This document shows, in pieces, positions 6,545 to 14,347 of a stretch of DNA of 16,040 bases. The notes below the pieces were generated by a model. That model was not told the origin of the DNA, made no database searches, and saw only the letters and a program-made list of their open reading frames with translations. Made by a program: the position numbers and the translations under genes. This stretch comes from JBLHGU01 sp047615875. GTDB taxonomy: Bacteria > Pseudomonadota > Gammaproteobacteria > Arenicellales > CAJQKF01. Position 1 is the stretch's first letter, and every line of letters begins with the position of its first letter. The stretch covers positions 1-16,040 of the forward strand of contig JBLHGU010000115.1 of the NCBI GenBank assembly GCA_047615875.1, written 5' to 3'.

Positions 6545-6965
6545 GATAGAAACAATCTATTCATCGAATATTCTGCAAATCGGACCACCCGGTGAAACGC
6601 AGCTGTTCACTTTGTCTGAAGCCAATGAGGTTCTACCGGCGGTAGCCTATATAACTCGTTTGGCAGTCTCTGAACTTAAGCCAGCCAAACAGCAACTACA
6701 AAGACTACTGGAGTGCGATCCTCGTGCTGTTGCGGCATCTCAATGTTATGAAAAAATTGTACGTAAATGGATCGGGAAAATTGAAAGACTGGGTCTGGCA
6801 GCAAAAGGGTTGTGGTGGGTGGAATTTGATACCGGTGAAGGTTATCTTTGTTGGCGTTATCCGGAAATTAGGCTGGAATATTTTCATGACTATGGAGAAG
6901 AAGTTGAATCCAGAAGGCCCATTGAAGAGTGGGTGCATGATTTTCAGCCAGACTGGGCAAATTGA
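6537..6965 (+). CDS. DUF2203-type protein of unknown function
   Basis: The 142-residue soluble protein resembles the DUF2203 family from memory. It has an N-terminal LFTLSEANEVLPAV (23-36), then a long amphipathic helix that may be coiled coil (about 45-86, KPAKQQLQRLL onward), then the strand-rich GLWWVEFDTGEGYLCWRYPE (91-110) and YFHDYGEEVESRRPI (115-129). The FTL-EAN-LLP opening, YLCW and R-P-I endings are the features I recognise. The molecular role of the family is not established to my knowledge. ATG 6537 overlaps the end of murJ by 8 nt, suggesting coupled translation, and ribF follows after 34 nt. I do not recall this gene at this place in Pseudomonas. No signal peptide or membrane segment is visible. 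Confidence 0.75.
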   Translation: MLEIETIYSSNILQIGPPGETQLFTLSEANEVLPAVAYITRLAVSELKPAKQQLQRLLECDPRAVAASQCYEKIVRKWIGKIERLGLAAKGLWWVEFDTGEGYLCWRYPEIRLEYFHDYGEEVESRRPIEEWVHDFQPDWAN

Positions 6966-6999
6966 TTGATTCACCGGCCTTTCTGGCCATTGTTAAATT

Positions 7000-7950
7000 A
7001 TGAAAACCTTTTTTCTAAATCTTCGTTCGACGTTAACCGGTCATCGCCATGGTGTACTGGCCATAGGTAATTTCGATGGAGTACATCTGGGCCATCAAGC
7101 TGTTATTCATGTTGCACGAGATGCGGCAAGAAAACTAAATAGTCACTGTGCCGTGTTAACTTTTGAGCCACATCCCAGAGAGTTTTTCCAGCCAGATAAT
7201 GCGCCACCACGATTAACAGGCTTGCGTCATAAACTAGCGTTATTTAAAGAGGCCGGTGTAGATGTAGCTCACTGCTTACGTTTTAACCGTAGATTAGCAG
7301 AGACCACTGCGGAAGAGTTCATCGAAAAATTGTTGGTTAATAATCTTGCTGTAAAGCATGTAATTGTCGGACGGGATTTTCAATTTGGCCGTAACCGCAC
7401 CGGTAACGTGCAATTGCTTAAACAATTTGGTGATAAGTATGGTTTTGTAGTGACCGCAATTGAAGATTATCTGGCGGATGAAGCTAGAATTAGTAGCTCA
7501 AATATTCGTGAATTGTTGAAGAAAGGGGATTTAACCAGCGCAAGGAAATTATTGGGGCGACCTGTTTCTCATATCGGTCGTGTGTTGCACGGAGATAAAC
7601 GGGGTAGGCAGTGGGGCTTTCCAACGGCTAATTTTACGATGCCAAGACATTCGACGCCTTTGAGCGGCGTATTTGCGGTGCGTGTAGATGATGGTAATGG
7701 ATGGCAGCGGCAGGGTGTGGCCAATGTGGGTCGTAGACCAACGGTGGATGGATTAAAGTTATTGCTTGAAGTGCATCTCTTCGACGTTGAAGAAAATTTG
7801 TACGGCAAATTGCTGCAGGTTGAATTTCTTTCTAAAGTTCGTGAGGAAAAAAAGTTTGCAGATTTCGAACAACTAAAAAAACAAATTAGCCAGGATATAG
7901 ATGAAGTGAAGAGATGGATGTTAGTCGATGCACAGGCGATTAGTGATTAA
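7000..7950 (+). CDS. ribF: Bifunctional riboflavin kinase / FAD synthetase
   Basis: RibF converts riboflavin to FMN and then to FAD. The N-terminal adenylyltransferase domain (about 18-160) carries the nucleotide-binding AIGNFDGVHLGH (21-32), GRDFQFGRNRTGN (124-136) and ISSSNIR (164-170). The C-terminal flavokinase domain (about 188-310) has GDKRGRQWGFPTANF (198-212) and GVFAVRV (223-229) with ANVGRRPTV (241-249). The length of 316 is normal for the family. The start has a poor ribosome binding site (AT-rich upstream), so it may depend on translation arriving from the DUF2203 gene. A small GGCC-N5-GGCC dyad lies in the gap at 6976-6988. ileS, usual next in relatives, is missing. Confidence 0.97.
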   Translation: MKTFFLNLRSTLTGHRHGVLAIGNFDGVHLGHQAVIHVARDAARKLNSHCAVLTFEPHPREFFQPDNAPPRLTGLRHKLALFKEAGVDVAHCLRFNRRLAETTAEEFIEKLLVNNLAVKHVIVGRDFQFGRNRTGNVQLLKQFGDKYGFVVTAIEDYLADEARISSSNIRELLKKGDLTSARKLLGRPVSHIGRVLHGDKRGRQWGFPTANFTMPRHSTPLSGVFAVRVDDGNGWQRQGVANVGRRPTVDGLKLLLEVHLFDVEENLYGKLLQVEFLSKVREEKKFADFEQLKKQISQDIDEVKRWMLVDAQAISD

Positions 7951-8004
7951 AAAAGTTATAAACCGCATGAGTGGATTATTGGTCTCTTTCGTGGTAAGAA
8001 AATT

Positions 8005-8517
8005 ATGACTTTAAGATGCCGAGCGCTAGGTTGGTTTACTATTATAGCTTCGTGCGTTGCTGTTATTGATCAACTCAGTAAGTACTACACACAGTTTGTG
8101 CTCGGCGATGGGAATGCATTTGAAGTTACGTCCTTTCTGAATTTTGTGGTGGTATACAATCGTGGTGCTGCTTTTGGTTTTCTTAATCAACAGGGTGGTT
8201 GGCAGATAGTATTTTTTGCCACAATTGCATTGTTAGTACTTGCCTATCTCATTCATCACATCTGGCATGAAGCTTATCAAAGCAGATTGCTTGTCATTGG
8301 GTACAGCTTTATTGCCGGTGGCGCAATCGGCAATCTAACTGACCGATTAATACGGGGATCTGTTCTAGACTTTATAGACGTACATTGGCAAACATCGCAT
8401 TTCTGGGTATTTAACCTTGCGGATGCCGCACTGACCCTTGGGGTGTCGTTAATTATTGTTTCGGCTCTGCTTGGAAATTCAAATTTCGAGTCTAGCCGAG
8501 GTGACGAATCTTCATGA
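8005..8517 (+). CDS. lspA: Lipoprotein signal peptidase (signal peptidase II)
   Basis: LspA is an inner-membrane aspartyl protease that removes signal peptides from diacylglyceryl-modified prolipoproteins. Four hydrophobic segments are visible (about 8-24, 67-85, 95-112 and 137-157). The conserved blocks are DQLSKYY (22-28), VVYNRGAAFGFL (49-60), GAIGNLTDRLIRG (106-118), LDFIDVHW (121-128) and FNLADAALT (136-144). Asp122 and Asp140 have the 18-residue spacing of the catalytic pair in E. coli. Length is 170 residues, with a short Ser/Glu/Asp-rich tail. The gene starts 54 nt after ribF and its stop overlaps the fkpB start as ATGA. Confidence 0.97.
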   Translation: MTLRCRALGWFTIIASCVAVIDQLSKYYTQFVLGDGNAFEVTSFLNFVVVYNRGAAFGFLNQQGGWQIVFFATIALLVLAYLIHHIWHEAYQSRLLVIGYSFIAGGAIGNLTDRLIRGSVLDFIDVHWQTSHFWVFNLADAALTLGVSLIIVSALLGNSNFESSRGDESS

Positions 8518-8954
8518 TTTGCCCAGGGGATGCTGTTTTACTTCACTATGCTCTGATGTTTAATGATGATGAGATTTTCGACAGTACGTTTGATGATGAG
8601 CCGGAGAACATTCAAATAGGCAGTGGCGAGTTACCTGTAGCCATAGAACAACGCCTGGCCGATCTTGGGGCAGGAGAAACTACAGAGTTTACGATTTCGG
8701 CAACCGAGTCCGCGTTTGGAAAGTATGATGAGGATAATAAACAAGAGTTGAGTCAGGATTTATTCGAAGACCAGATACCGGATGTTGGCTCTCTATTGGA
8801 ATTTGAGTTGCCCGGTGGTGGCTGGCTTCGAGGGCGAATTGAGCTCGTGCAGGATAAAAGTGTTCGAGTAGATTTTAATCATCCTCTAATTGGCAGAAAT
8901 GTAAATTGTCGAGTAGAGATACTGGAGATTAAGCACTCCGGGGTATTGCAATGA
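8514..8954 (+). CDS. fkpB: FKBP-type peptidyl-prolyl isomerase (SlpA-like)
   Basis: FkpB/SlpA is a small cytoplasmic prolyl isomerase and chaperone. The FKBP half (about 1-70) has GDAVLLHYALMF and the short FDSTFDDEP loop, then IQIGSGELPVAIEQRLADLGAGE (34-55). An inserted IF chaperone domain follows (about 70-118), and the chain returns with VDFNHPLIGRNV (119-130), the characteristic C-terminal motif. Length of 146 residues is typical (149 in E. coli). The overlap with lspA and with ispH (ATGA at both ends) makes lspA-fkpB-ispH a tightly coupled trio, an arrangement common in gammaproteobacteria. The protein is strongly acidic. Confidence 0.94.
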   Translation: MICPGDAVLLHYALMFNDDEIFDSTFDDEPENIQIGSGELPVAIEQRLADLGAGETTEFTISATESAFGKYDEDNKQELSQDLFEDQIPDVGSLLEFELPGGGWLRGRIELVQDKSVRVDFNHPLIGRNVNCRVEILEIKHSGVLQ

Positions 8955-9871
8955 AGGTATTAATGGCTAACCCAAGAGGGTTTTGTGCCGGCGTGGATCG
9001 AGCTATCGAGATTGTTGAGAAGGCTATAAAAAAGTATGGTGCACCCATTTATGTTCGCCACGAAGTGGTTCATAACAGATTCGTAGTTAATAGCTTGAAA
9101 GAACAAGGCGCGGTATTTGTGGATGAACTCGATGAGGTGCCTGCTGATGCGGTGGTTATCTTTAGCGCCCATGGTGTTGCTCAGTCGGTACGTAAGGCCG
9201 CTCACAATGAGGAGTTACATGTGCTTGATGCTACTTGCCCACTGGTAACCAAGGTGCATGTGGAAGTTAAACGTTATCGGGAGAATGAAACAGAAGTCGT
9301 GCTAATTGGTCACGCTGGTCACCCTGAAGTAGAGGGTACGATGGGGCAAGCTGATAGTGGTATGTTTCTAGTTGAATCACCTGATGATGTGGCTAGTTTG
9401 AATGTGAGCAATCCGGATAATCTGGCTTACGTTACCCAAACTACACTTTCGGTTGATGACACTCAAAAAGTGATCATCAAGCTAAAAGAAAGATTTCCAT
9501 CTATAAAAGGGCCGCGCCGAAATGACATTTGTTATGCTACGCAGAACAGACAGGATGCTGTTAAACGACTTGCGGCTAGTTGTGATGTGGTGCTGGTGGT
9601 AGGTTCAACTAATAGCTCAAATTCCAATCGTTTACGTGAATTGGCTGAGCAATACGGCGTAACGGGATATCTTATCGATAACGCCGACCAAATTGAAAAA
9701 TCATGGATAGAGGATAAAGAAATGGTTGGCTTGACCGCAGGCGCATCAGCTCCAGAAATACTGGTGCGGCAGGTGGTGGATAAATTAAAACTTTGGGGTG
9801 CTAGCGAAGTTATTGAAACTTTGGTCGATCCTGAGAATGTTGCTTTCGCGTTACCAGCAGAACTGCGTTAG
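8951..9871 (+). CDS. ispH: 4-hydroxy-3-methylbut-2-enyl diphosphate reductase
   Basis: IspH is the iron-sulfur enzyme that makes isopentenyl and dimethylallyl diphosphate in the last step of the MEP pathway. The three cluster-ligand cysteines are present at 12 (NPRGFCAGVDRA), 96 (DATCPLV) and 194 (NDICYATQNRQ). The substrate-binding His41, His74 and His124 and the proton-relay Glu126 (GHPEVEG) are in register with E. coli. The length of 306 residues is slightly shorter than E. coli (316) because the C-terminus is brief. The product feeds IspB in this window. It ends 9 nt from the convergent pilE with no terminator visible, so transcripts of the two operons probably overlap. Confidence 0.98.
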   Translation: MKVLMANPRGFCAGVDRAIEIVEKAIKKYGAPIYVRHEVVHNRFVVNSLKEQGAVFVDELDEVPADAVVIFSAHGVAQSVRKAAHNEELHVLDATCPLVTKVHVEVKRYRENETEVVLIGHAGHPEVEGTMGQADSGMFLVESPDDVASLNVSNPDNLAYVTQTTLSVDDTQKVIIKLKERFPSIKGPRRNDICYATQNRQDAVKRLAASCDVVLVVGSTNSSNSNRLRELAEQYGVTGYLIDNADQIEKSWIEDKEMVGLTAGASAPEILVRQVVDKLKLWGASEVIETLVDPENVAFALPAELR

Positions 9872-9880
9872 AAAACGGAG

Positions 9881-10363
9881 TTACTCAACCTCAGCTTCGT
9901 CATTGGCAGTCTTATTGCCCCAGCAATCTATAGAGTTATCACCACCGACCTTGGTCGTTGCTTCCTGCTCACCTGCCCGAGACAATGTAAAGCGCGCACA
10001 AGACTCGTCCTGGATTTGATTACCCTTTGCATTAGCACTAAGTAGATAGGCGGTAGAACTGACTGATACAATACTAATGTCATAGTGACCACCAGGACTT
10101 TCCGCCGTATAGCCAATCGATGACAGTGTTGCGGCATAAGTGCCGGTATTTGAGAAAAACTTTTCCTGCTGATTGCTGACCTGAAGTAACGCCAACTTGG
10201 CATCTGAACGTTTGGAACCGGCAACGTATTGTGAGTACTCACCTATCGCCATTGACATGATAATGCCAGATATTGCTAGTACGATCATGAGTTCTATCAG
10301 AGTCATACCGAATTGCTGACTCATATATGAGATTCGATTTTGTGATAGAGGGCTAGAATGCAT
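9881..10363 (-). CDS. pilE: Type IV minor pilin PilE
   Basis: PilE is a minor pilin that joins the PilVWX-FimU-PilY1 priming complex of type IVa pili. The prepilin signature QQFG|MTLIELMIVLAISG is clear: PilD would cut after Gly, leaving Met1 and the conserved Glu5, followed by the hydrophobic helix. The conserved SKRSDAKLALLQVSNQQEKFF follows, and two cysteines near the C-terminus (DESCARF and SIDCWGN) probably form the D-loop disulfide. The tail is acidic (NDEAEVE). Start choice is uncertain: ATG 10363 gives 160 residues and overlaps the pilY1 end by 11 nt, ATG 10324 would give the shortest leader (six residues), and the frame extends back to 10402. It is the last gene of the pilus operon. 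Confidence 0.93.
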   Translation of the reverse strand: MHSSPLSQNRISYMSQQFGMTLIELMIVLAISGIIMSMAIGEYSQYVAGSKRSDAKLALLQVSNQQEKFFSNTGTYAATLSSIGYTAESPGGHYDISIVSVSSTAYLLSANAKGNQIQDESCARFTLSRAGEQEATTKVGGDNSIDCWGNKTANDEAEVE

Positions 10364-13300
10364 GATCTTCATACCAATAGGTTCGTACAGTATGGCGTTC
10401 AAAAGTAATCGGGATAACTTCGGTTCCTACAATAGCTTTTGGCGTTACACCTGGTAAATCCGGGAAAGCAATTGATACTGCAGGTGCGATTCCGGGTCGT
10501 TCGATATCGTAAATTCGGTCTGCTTTTGTTGGGACATAATCTTGATCACCAGGAGATGACGCCCCAATGCCATCTAGATTAGCTACCGGTCCACCATCTA
10601 ATACATCCACTACATAAAGGTGGGCAGTGCCTACATTTGGCGCAGGACAAGAGACGTTATTATTAACTGCGGTTGACGGTGCAAAAGTCGTGAAGAATAC
10701 TTGCCCTGTGGCTGTAAGTGCGGTCGCAAGGGATTTTTCTCCACTTCCTTCGAAGGTAATATACCAACCTTTACTCAGTTTGATTCCTTGCGCGGTCGTC
10801 AGTCCAGAAGTGTCGGGTGAGTCAGTAACGTCAAGAATGTCATCTTCATAGAGCGTTGTATATGACACGGGAATAGACCGTATATCGTAATCTTTCAGTA
10901 AGTAGAATCGATCAGTAACTGTTGTTGAATTAGGGCTGATCCGTGCACCAGACCCTACAGAAATGGATAAAAAGGGCGAGCCTGTGCCTGGTTCAATTAA
11001 TGCAATATCTGGAGGGTAAAAGAACCGACGATTATTGGCTGTTGATATGGCATCCGCAGCGTCTTCCAATTGTAGATCGGCGATAACACCACCTGATATT
11101 CTACTAGTCAGAGTATCGATAATGGAATTATCAATATCAATTCTCCAAACCTGACCGCCTAAATCGACGACGTAAAATCGATCAGCGATTCCGTCGCCAG
11201 ATATATCAAGCACGCGTATATCTGCTGGTATTGAATAGGACATTGATGAAAAAGAAGTGTCGGGTAACGGACCGGCGCTCGTCCCGCCACCTCTCCATAA
11301 CAGGCTGCCATCCGTCGCATCCAGGATGAAAATGGAATTACCCACGGAGTCACTGCTGCGGGTTGTTTTGGCATCTTGTGCGGTATCGAATCCACCGCCA
11401 AAAATAATAACTTCCTTTTCTACAAGAGCGCTGCCACTCTGTATTAGCAATCGGTGCAATCGGGGTCTTGACCAAGATTGCCCAAGTGAGTAAAAGTCAT
11501 CCAGAACATTATCTGAGCCAGTGACGGACCAGAGGAAATTGGGTGTTTCCGGTAAACTAACATCCAGTGCGTAGTAGTCTCGCCCACCGCGTCGCTGGCT
11601 CATATATAAGTAGGTGTGTTCGCCAGATTGTAAAGTGCTGTCATTGGCAGCCAGTGTAAATCCGTCACTATTGGCGTCTTCAACCCAAACATCCATAGGA
11701 CCATCAAGGCCGTATAAAATATCTGTCGCCGCTGAATTCTCCTTTAGCGTGTACAAATTGTCCAGGAGCGTGGGCGGTACGAATGCCCAGAGTTCTAGTC
11801 TTGCATCATTACCACTGATTGAATTGTCGAACGCATGTAGATAACCGTCATTGGTTGGAATAAATACTATGTCTCGTTGGATTGAATCATTACCTAAAGT
11901 TTTATCCTGATAAGTGATGGGGATTGGCTCGCCGTGCAGTGGAGCACCCATAATTGGACGGGCATCGATTACGCTACTATCACCGTCTTCATCTTCCACA
12001 TCTACACCCCGACCCCATTTGAGCAGGTTTGGTAATGCTTCATTATCTGCTAAAGAGTCGCTGAGCAGGTTTGTGCCATTTAGTGGGTCAATAAAGGAAA
12101 CTGTAAGAAGACTGTTCGATTCACTTAGTCGATTTACAGCATCCGTTAGATTATTTTCTGGCGTGGATTCAGCCGCCTGAGTATAGGTATAGACTTTGGT
12201 GCTTCTATCCGCGGGTGAGTAATCCGTACTGGAGAAGGTGTGAATTCTACTAGCAGCTCCACCAATCGCGGGATCTGCTCCATCTGCGCCCACAGAGCTA
12301 TGTGTCCAGAAACTTTTCGCGCTATCTTTAAAAACACCAAACTCATCTACTGCTTCTACGCCATTTGCATCTAGTATGCCTATATCAAACTCACCGTCGC
12401 CATCCTCATCAATATTGTCACCACTACCATTTTTTACGAATCCAAACTCATAGAGTTTTATGTTGCCATCCCAATGTGCGTTATTTGAAGGTGTGAAAAC
12501 TGAGAAATATAAATCATTACTATGAGATACACGGTCGAACGCGTTGATGGAGGTGGTTGGTGCCGCGAATGAGGAATTGTCTGATTGAATTTCGTTCACG
12601 CTTGACGCTACAGCTGCTAGTAGTGTGGTTTCATCGATTGCAGAGTAGAATTCGCCTCCTGTGTTGGAGCCAATAGAATCTGCCAAAATCCCTGAATCTA
12701 TGCTAAAACCGACGCCATAGGTATTGATGAACTGGTCGCCCGAAAATGCAGACGAATTATCGTTTATATGAATGTAAGCAGCGAGATCACCCAGGCAGCT
12801 ACTTGATTGAAAACTGTGGGAGCACGAGGAGCCCGTTAACGAGTTGATGTCTAAATCGCTATCACTGTCCTTGGTGGGCTCCCCATCAGATAGCACAACT
12901 ATATTTGTCTCCTGACATTCGTAATCAATAGGAGAGTTGTATCTGCTAGTGTTGCTGCTATCGAGTGAGTCGGTGATGCTGGCAGTTCCATTGGCAGCGG
13001 TGCCCCAGACAACACTGTTGCCACGCATATACTGAACTGCTTCCCATAACGTTTCAGCTAGAGGTGTAGTGCCTGCAAGACTTGCGCTAGTTAAATTGTT
13101 CATGGATGTGTTGAAGCTAGTTTCAAAGCCGCTGCCATCGACATCCTGAACATTTAACAATATCAGGCCACCGTCGCCATTGGGAGTTGAAGTGTTGCCA
13201 GCAACAGGAAGTAGGGCATCGGTATCAAATCGCATCAGCCCGATATTTACATTAGATAATACATCGACAATGCTGCGGACTGCATCTTTAACAATATCCA

Positions 13301-13970
13301 GACGGGATTCTACGGTAAAGCTGCCACTACCACCGCCATGGTACCAGTTTAAGTAGTTGGCGCTATACAGGATAGTAAAGGTTTTGCCATCCCAGAATGC
13401 TTCATTAGATGGTGCAGTAGTGGTCCACGCGTTGCTGGTGTTACCGTCTAGTGGGTAAATCTCACTATTGCCATCTGCCTGACCATGATTGCCCCAGTCG
13501 TCGCGACACTCTACATAGCTTTCAGTCGGCGCTGCTGCCGGCGTTAAGTCCAGACCACCCCAGGCATCAGTTGAATCATTGAAAGCAGCGAAATACCCTA
13601 TATGGTATCCGGGTTCTCCGGATAGACCGGAAACATTATCGACAGCATCGTTACAGGTCAAAGTCGAAAGTAAGTATTCTGCGTCGTCTGAACAAGGCGG
13701 TGGTGTGCTGGAGGAGGGTGATCCGTAATAAAATTTGGTCCCATCACAATTTTCAGTGCTGGTGTAGATTGTGTCTGAGTCATAACTATTGATGACAACA
13801 TTCGCGTCCATGCTTGGCGAGGTGTCGATAATAAATAGAAGATTCTGGTTAACATTGTTGAGGCTTCTATATATTTCAGTATCGACGGCATAAACAACGC
13901 AGGATGTTACAATCGTTGCTGCTGCAAGTGCAGGCGATAGTAAATATTTGTTTAGGCCTCTAAATTTCAT
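10353..13970 (-). CDS. pilY1: Type IV pilus tip adhesin/assembly protein PilY1
   Basis: PilY1 sits at the pilus tip, promotes pilus extension and acts in adhesion and surface sensing. The 1205-residue product starts with a signal peptide (hydrophobic 10-28, cleavage near VYA|VD). A von Willebrand A domain (about 43-460, with large inserts) shows MIDAS residues DTSPS (49-53), Thr301/302 and Asp362 in LSDGEP. The C-terminal PilY1/PilC beta-propeller spans about 690-1190 (VFIPTNDGYLHAFD, DLGGQVWRIDI, FGGGFD). Calcium-type loops of the DxDxDxxxD kind occur at 521-529 and 922-930, with partial ones near 660 and 765. Eight cysteines remain after the signal peptide, seven in or near the VWA half. 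It lies between the small CxxC protein and pilE. Confidence 0.95.
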   Translation of the reverse strand: MKFRGLNKYLLSPALAAATIVTSCVVYAVDTEIYRSLNNVNQNLLFIIDTSPSMDANVVINSYDSDTIYTSTENCDGTKFYYGSPSSSTPPPCSDDAEYLLSTLTCNDAVDNVSGLSGEPGYHIGYFAAFNDSTDAWGGLDLTPAAAPTESYVECRDDWGNHGQADGNSEIYPLDGNTSNAWTTTAPSNEAFWDGKTFTILYSANYLNWYHGGGSGSFTVESRLDIVKDAVRSIVDVLSNVNIGLMRFDTDALLPVAGNTSTPNGDGGLILLNVQDVDGSGFETSFNTSMNNLTSASLAGTTPLAETLWEAVQYMRGNSVVWGTAANGTASITDSLDSSNTSRYNSPIDYECQETNIVVLSDGEPTKDSDSDLDINSLTGSSCSHSFQSSSCLGDLAAYIHINDNSSAFSGDQFINTYGVGFSIDSGILADSIGSNTGGEFYSAIDETTLLAAVASSVNEIQSDNSSFAAPTTSINAFDRVSHSNDLYFSVFTPSNNAHWDGNIKLYEFGFVKNGSGDNIDEDGDGEFDIGILDANGVEAVDEFGVFKDSAKSFWTHSSVGADGADPAIGGAASRIHTFSSTDYSPADRSTKVYTYTQAAESTPENNLTDAVNRLSESNSLLTVSFIDPLNGTNLLSDSLADNEALPNLLKWGRGVDVEDEDGDSSVIDARPIMGAPLHGEPIPITYQDKTLGNDSIQRDIVFIPTNDGYLHAFDNSISGNDARLELWAFVPPTLLDNLYTLKENSAATDILYGLDGPMDVWVEDANSDGFTLAANDSTLQSGEHTYLYMSQRRGGRDYYALDVSLPETPNFLWSVTGSDNVLDDFYSLGQSWSRPRLHRLLIQSGSALVEKEVIIFGGGFDTAQDAKTTRSSDSVGNSIFILDATDGSLLWRGGGTSAGPLPDTSFSSMSYSIPADIRVLDISGDGIADRFYVVDLGGQVWRIDIDNSIIDTLTSRISGGVIADLQLEDAADAISTANNRRFFYPPDIALIEPGTGSPFLSISVGSGARISPNSTTVTDRFYLLKDYDIRSIPVSYTTLYEDDILDVTDSPDTSGLTTAQGIKLSKGWYITFEGSGEKSLATALTATGQVFFTTFAPSTAVNNNVSCPAPNVGTAHLYVVDVLDGGPVANLDGIGASSPGDQDYVPTKADRIYDIERPGIAPAVSIAFPDLPGVTPKAIVGTEVIPITFERHTVRTYWYEDHAF

Positions 13971-13975
13971 TTGAT

Positions 13976-14347
13976 TTAATGGCTACTCGATTTGATACGG
14001 GTTATGGTATTTATATCACTACGATAGAAAATAGTAATTATCGAATTCAACTGTGGGTTGAACGCGTTAGCTGTTGTTTCGATATTATTTACGAAAAAAC
14101 GCGTATTCGGATTAATGCTTTTGCTAAGAGATTCGGTACAATTGGAGCAGTGCTTGATGAGTGCAATTCCATATCCAGTTTGGTTAATACTTAAATTGAT
14201 ATGAACGTTTTCCAGTGTTTCCTCAAGTACCGTTAGACTCCCCTGTGCATATCCCTGGTTTATAAGAGACAACGACAGAAATAACAGAGCGGCCATGCTC
14301 TTTAAGACTAAGCCAACGTGTTGCAAGAAGGATTGAATTTTAAACAT
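13976..14347 (-). CDS. Small secreted CxxC protein in pilus operon, unknown function
   Basis: I do not recognise this 123-residue protein. It has a signal peptide with hydrophobic core at about 18-30 (MAALLFLSLSLIN) and likely cleavage after GYA (34), leaving a mature protein of about 89 residues. Features are NLSINQTGYGIALIKHCSNC with a CxxC at 67-70, and a strand-rich end (NSIITIFYRSDINTITRIKS) that ends with SSSH. The two cysteines could form a disulfide or bind a metal. Its ATG abuts the pilX stop (TAGATG) and pilY1 starts 5 nt after its stop, so it is surely part of the operon. By position and size it may stand in for PilY2, which in Pseudomonas lies after pilY1, but I see no convincing sequence match. 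Confidence 0.8.
   Translation of the reverse strand: MFKIQSFLQHVGLVLKSMAALLFLSLSLINQGYAQGSLTVLEETLENVHINLSINQTGYGIALIKHCSNCTESLSKSINPNTRFFVNNIETTANAFNPQLNSIITIFYRSDINTITRIKSSSH

Noticed and set aside
7967..8008. 14-codon frame MSGLLVSFVVRKL overlapping the lspA ATG, possible leader peptide
   Set aside because: It lacks a ribosome binding site, has no attenuator hairpin after it, and a frame this short is expected by chance.
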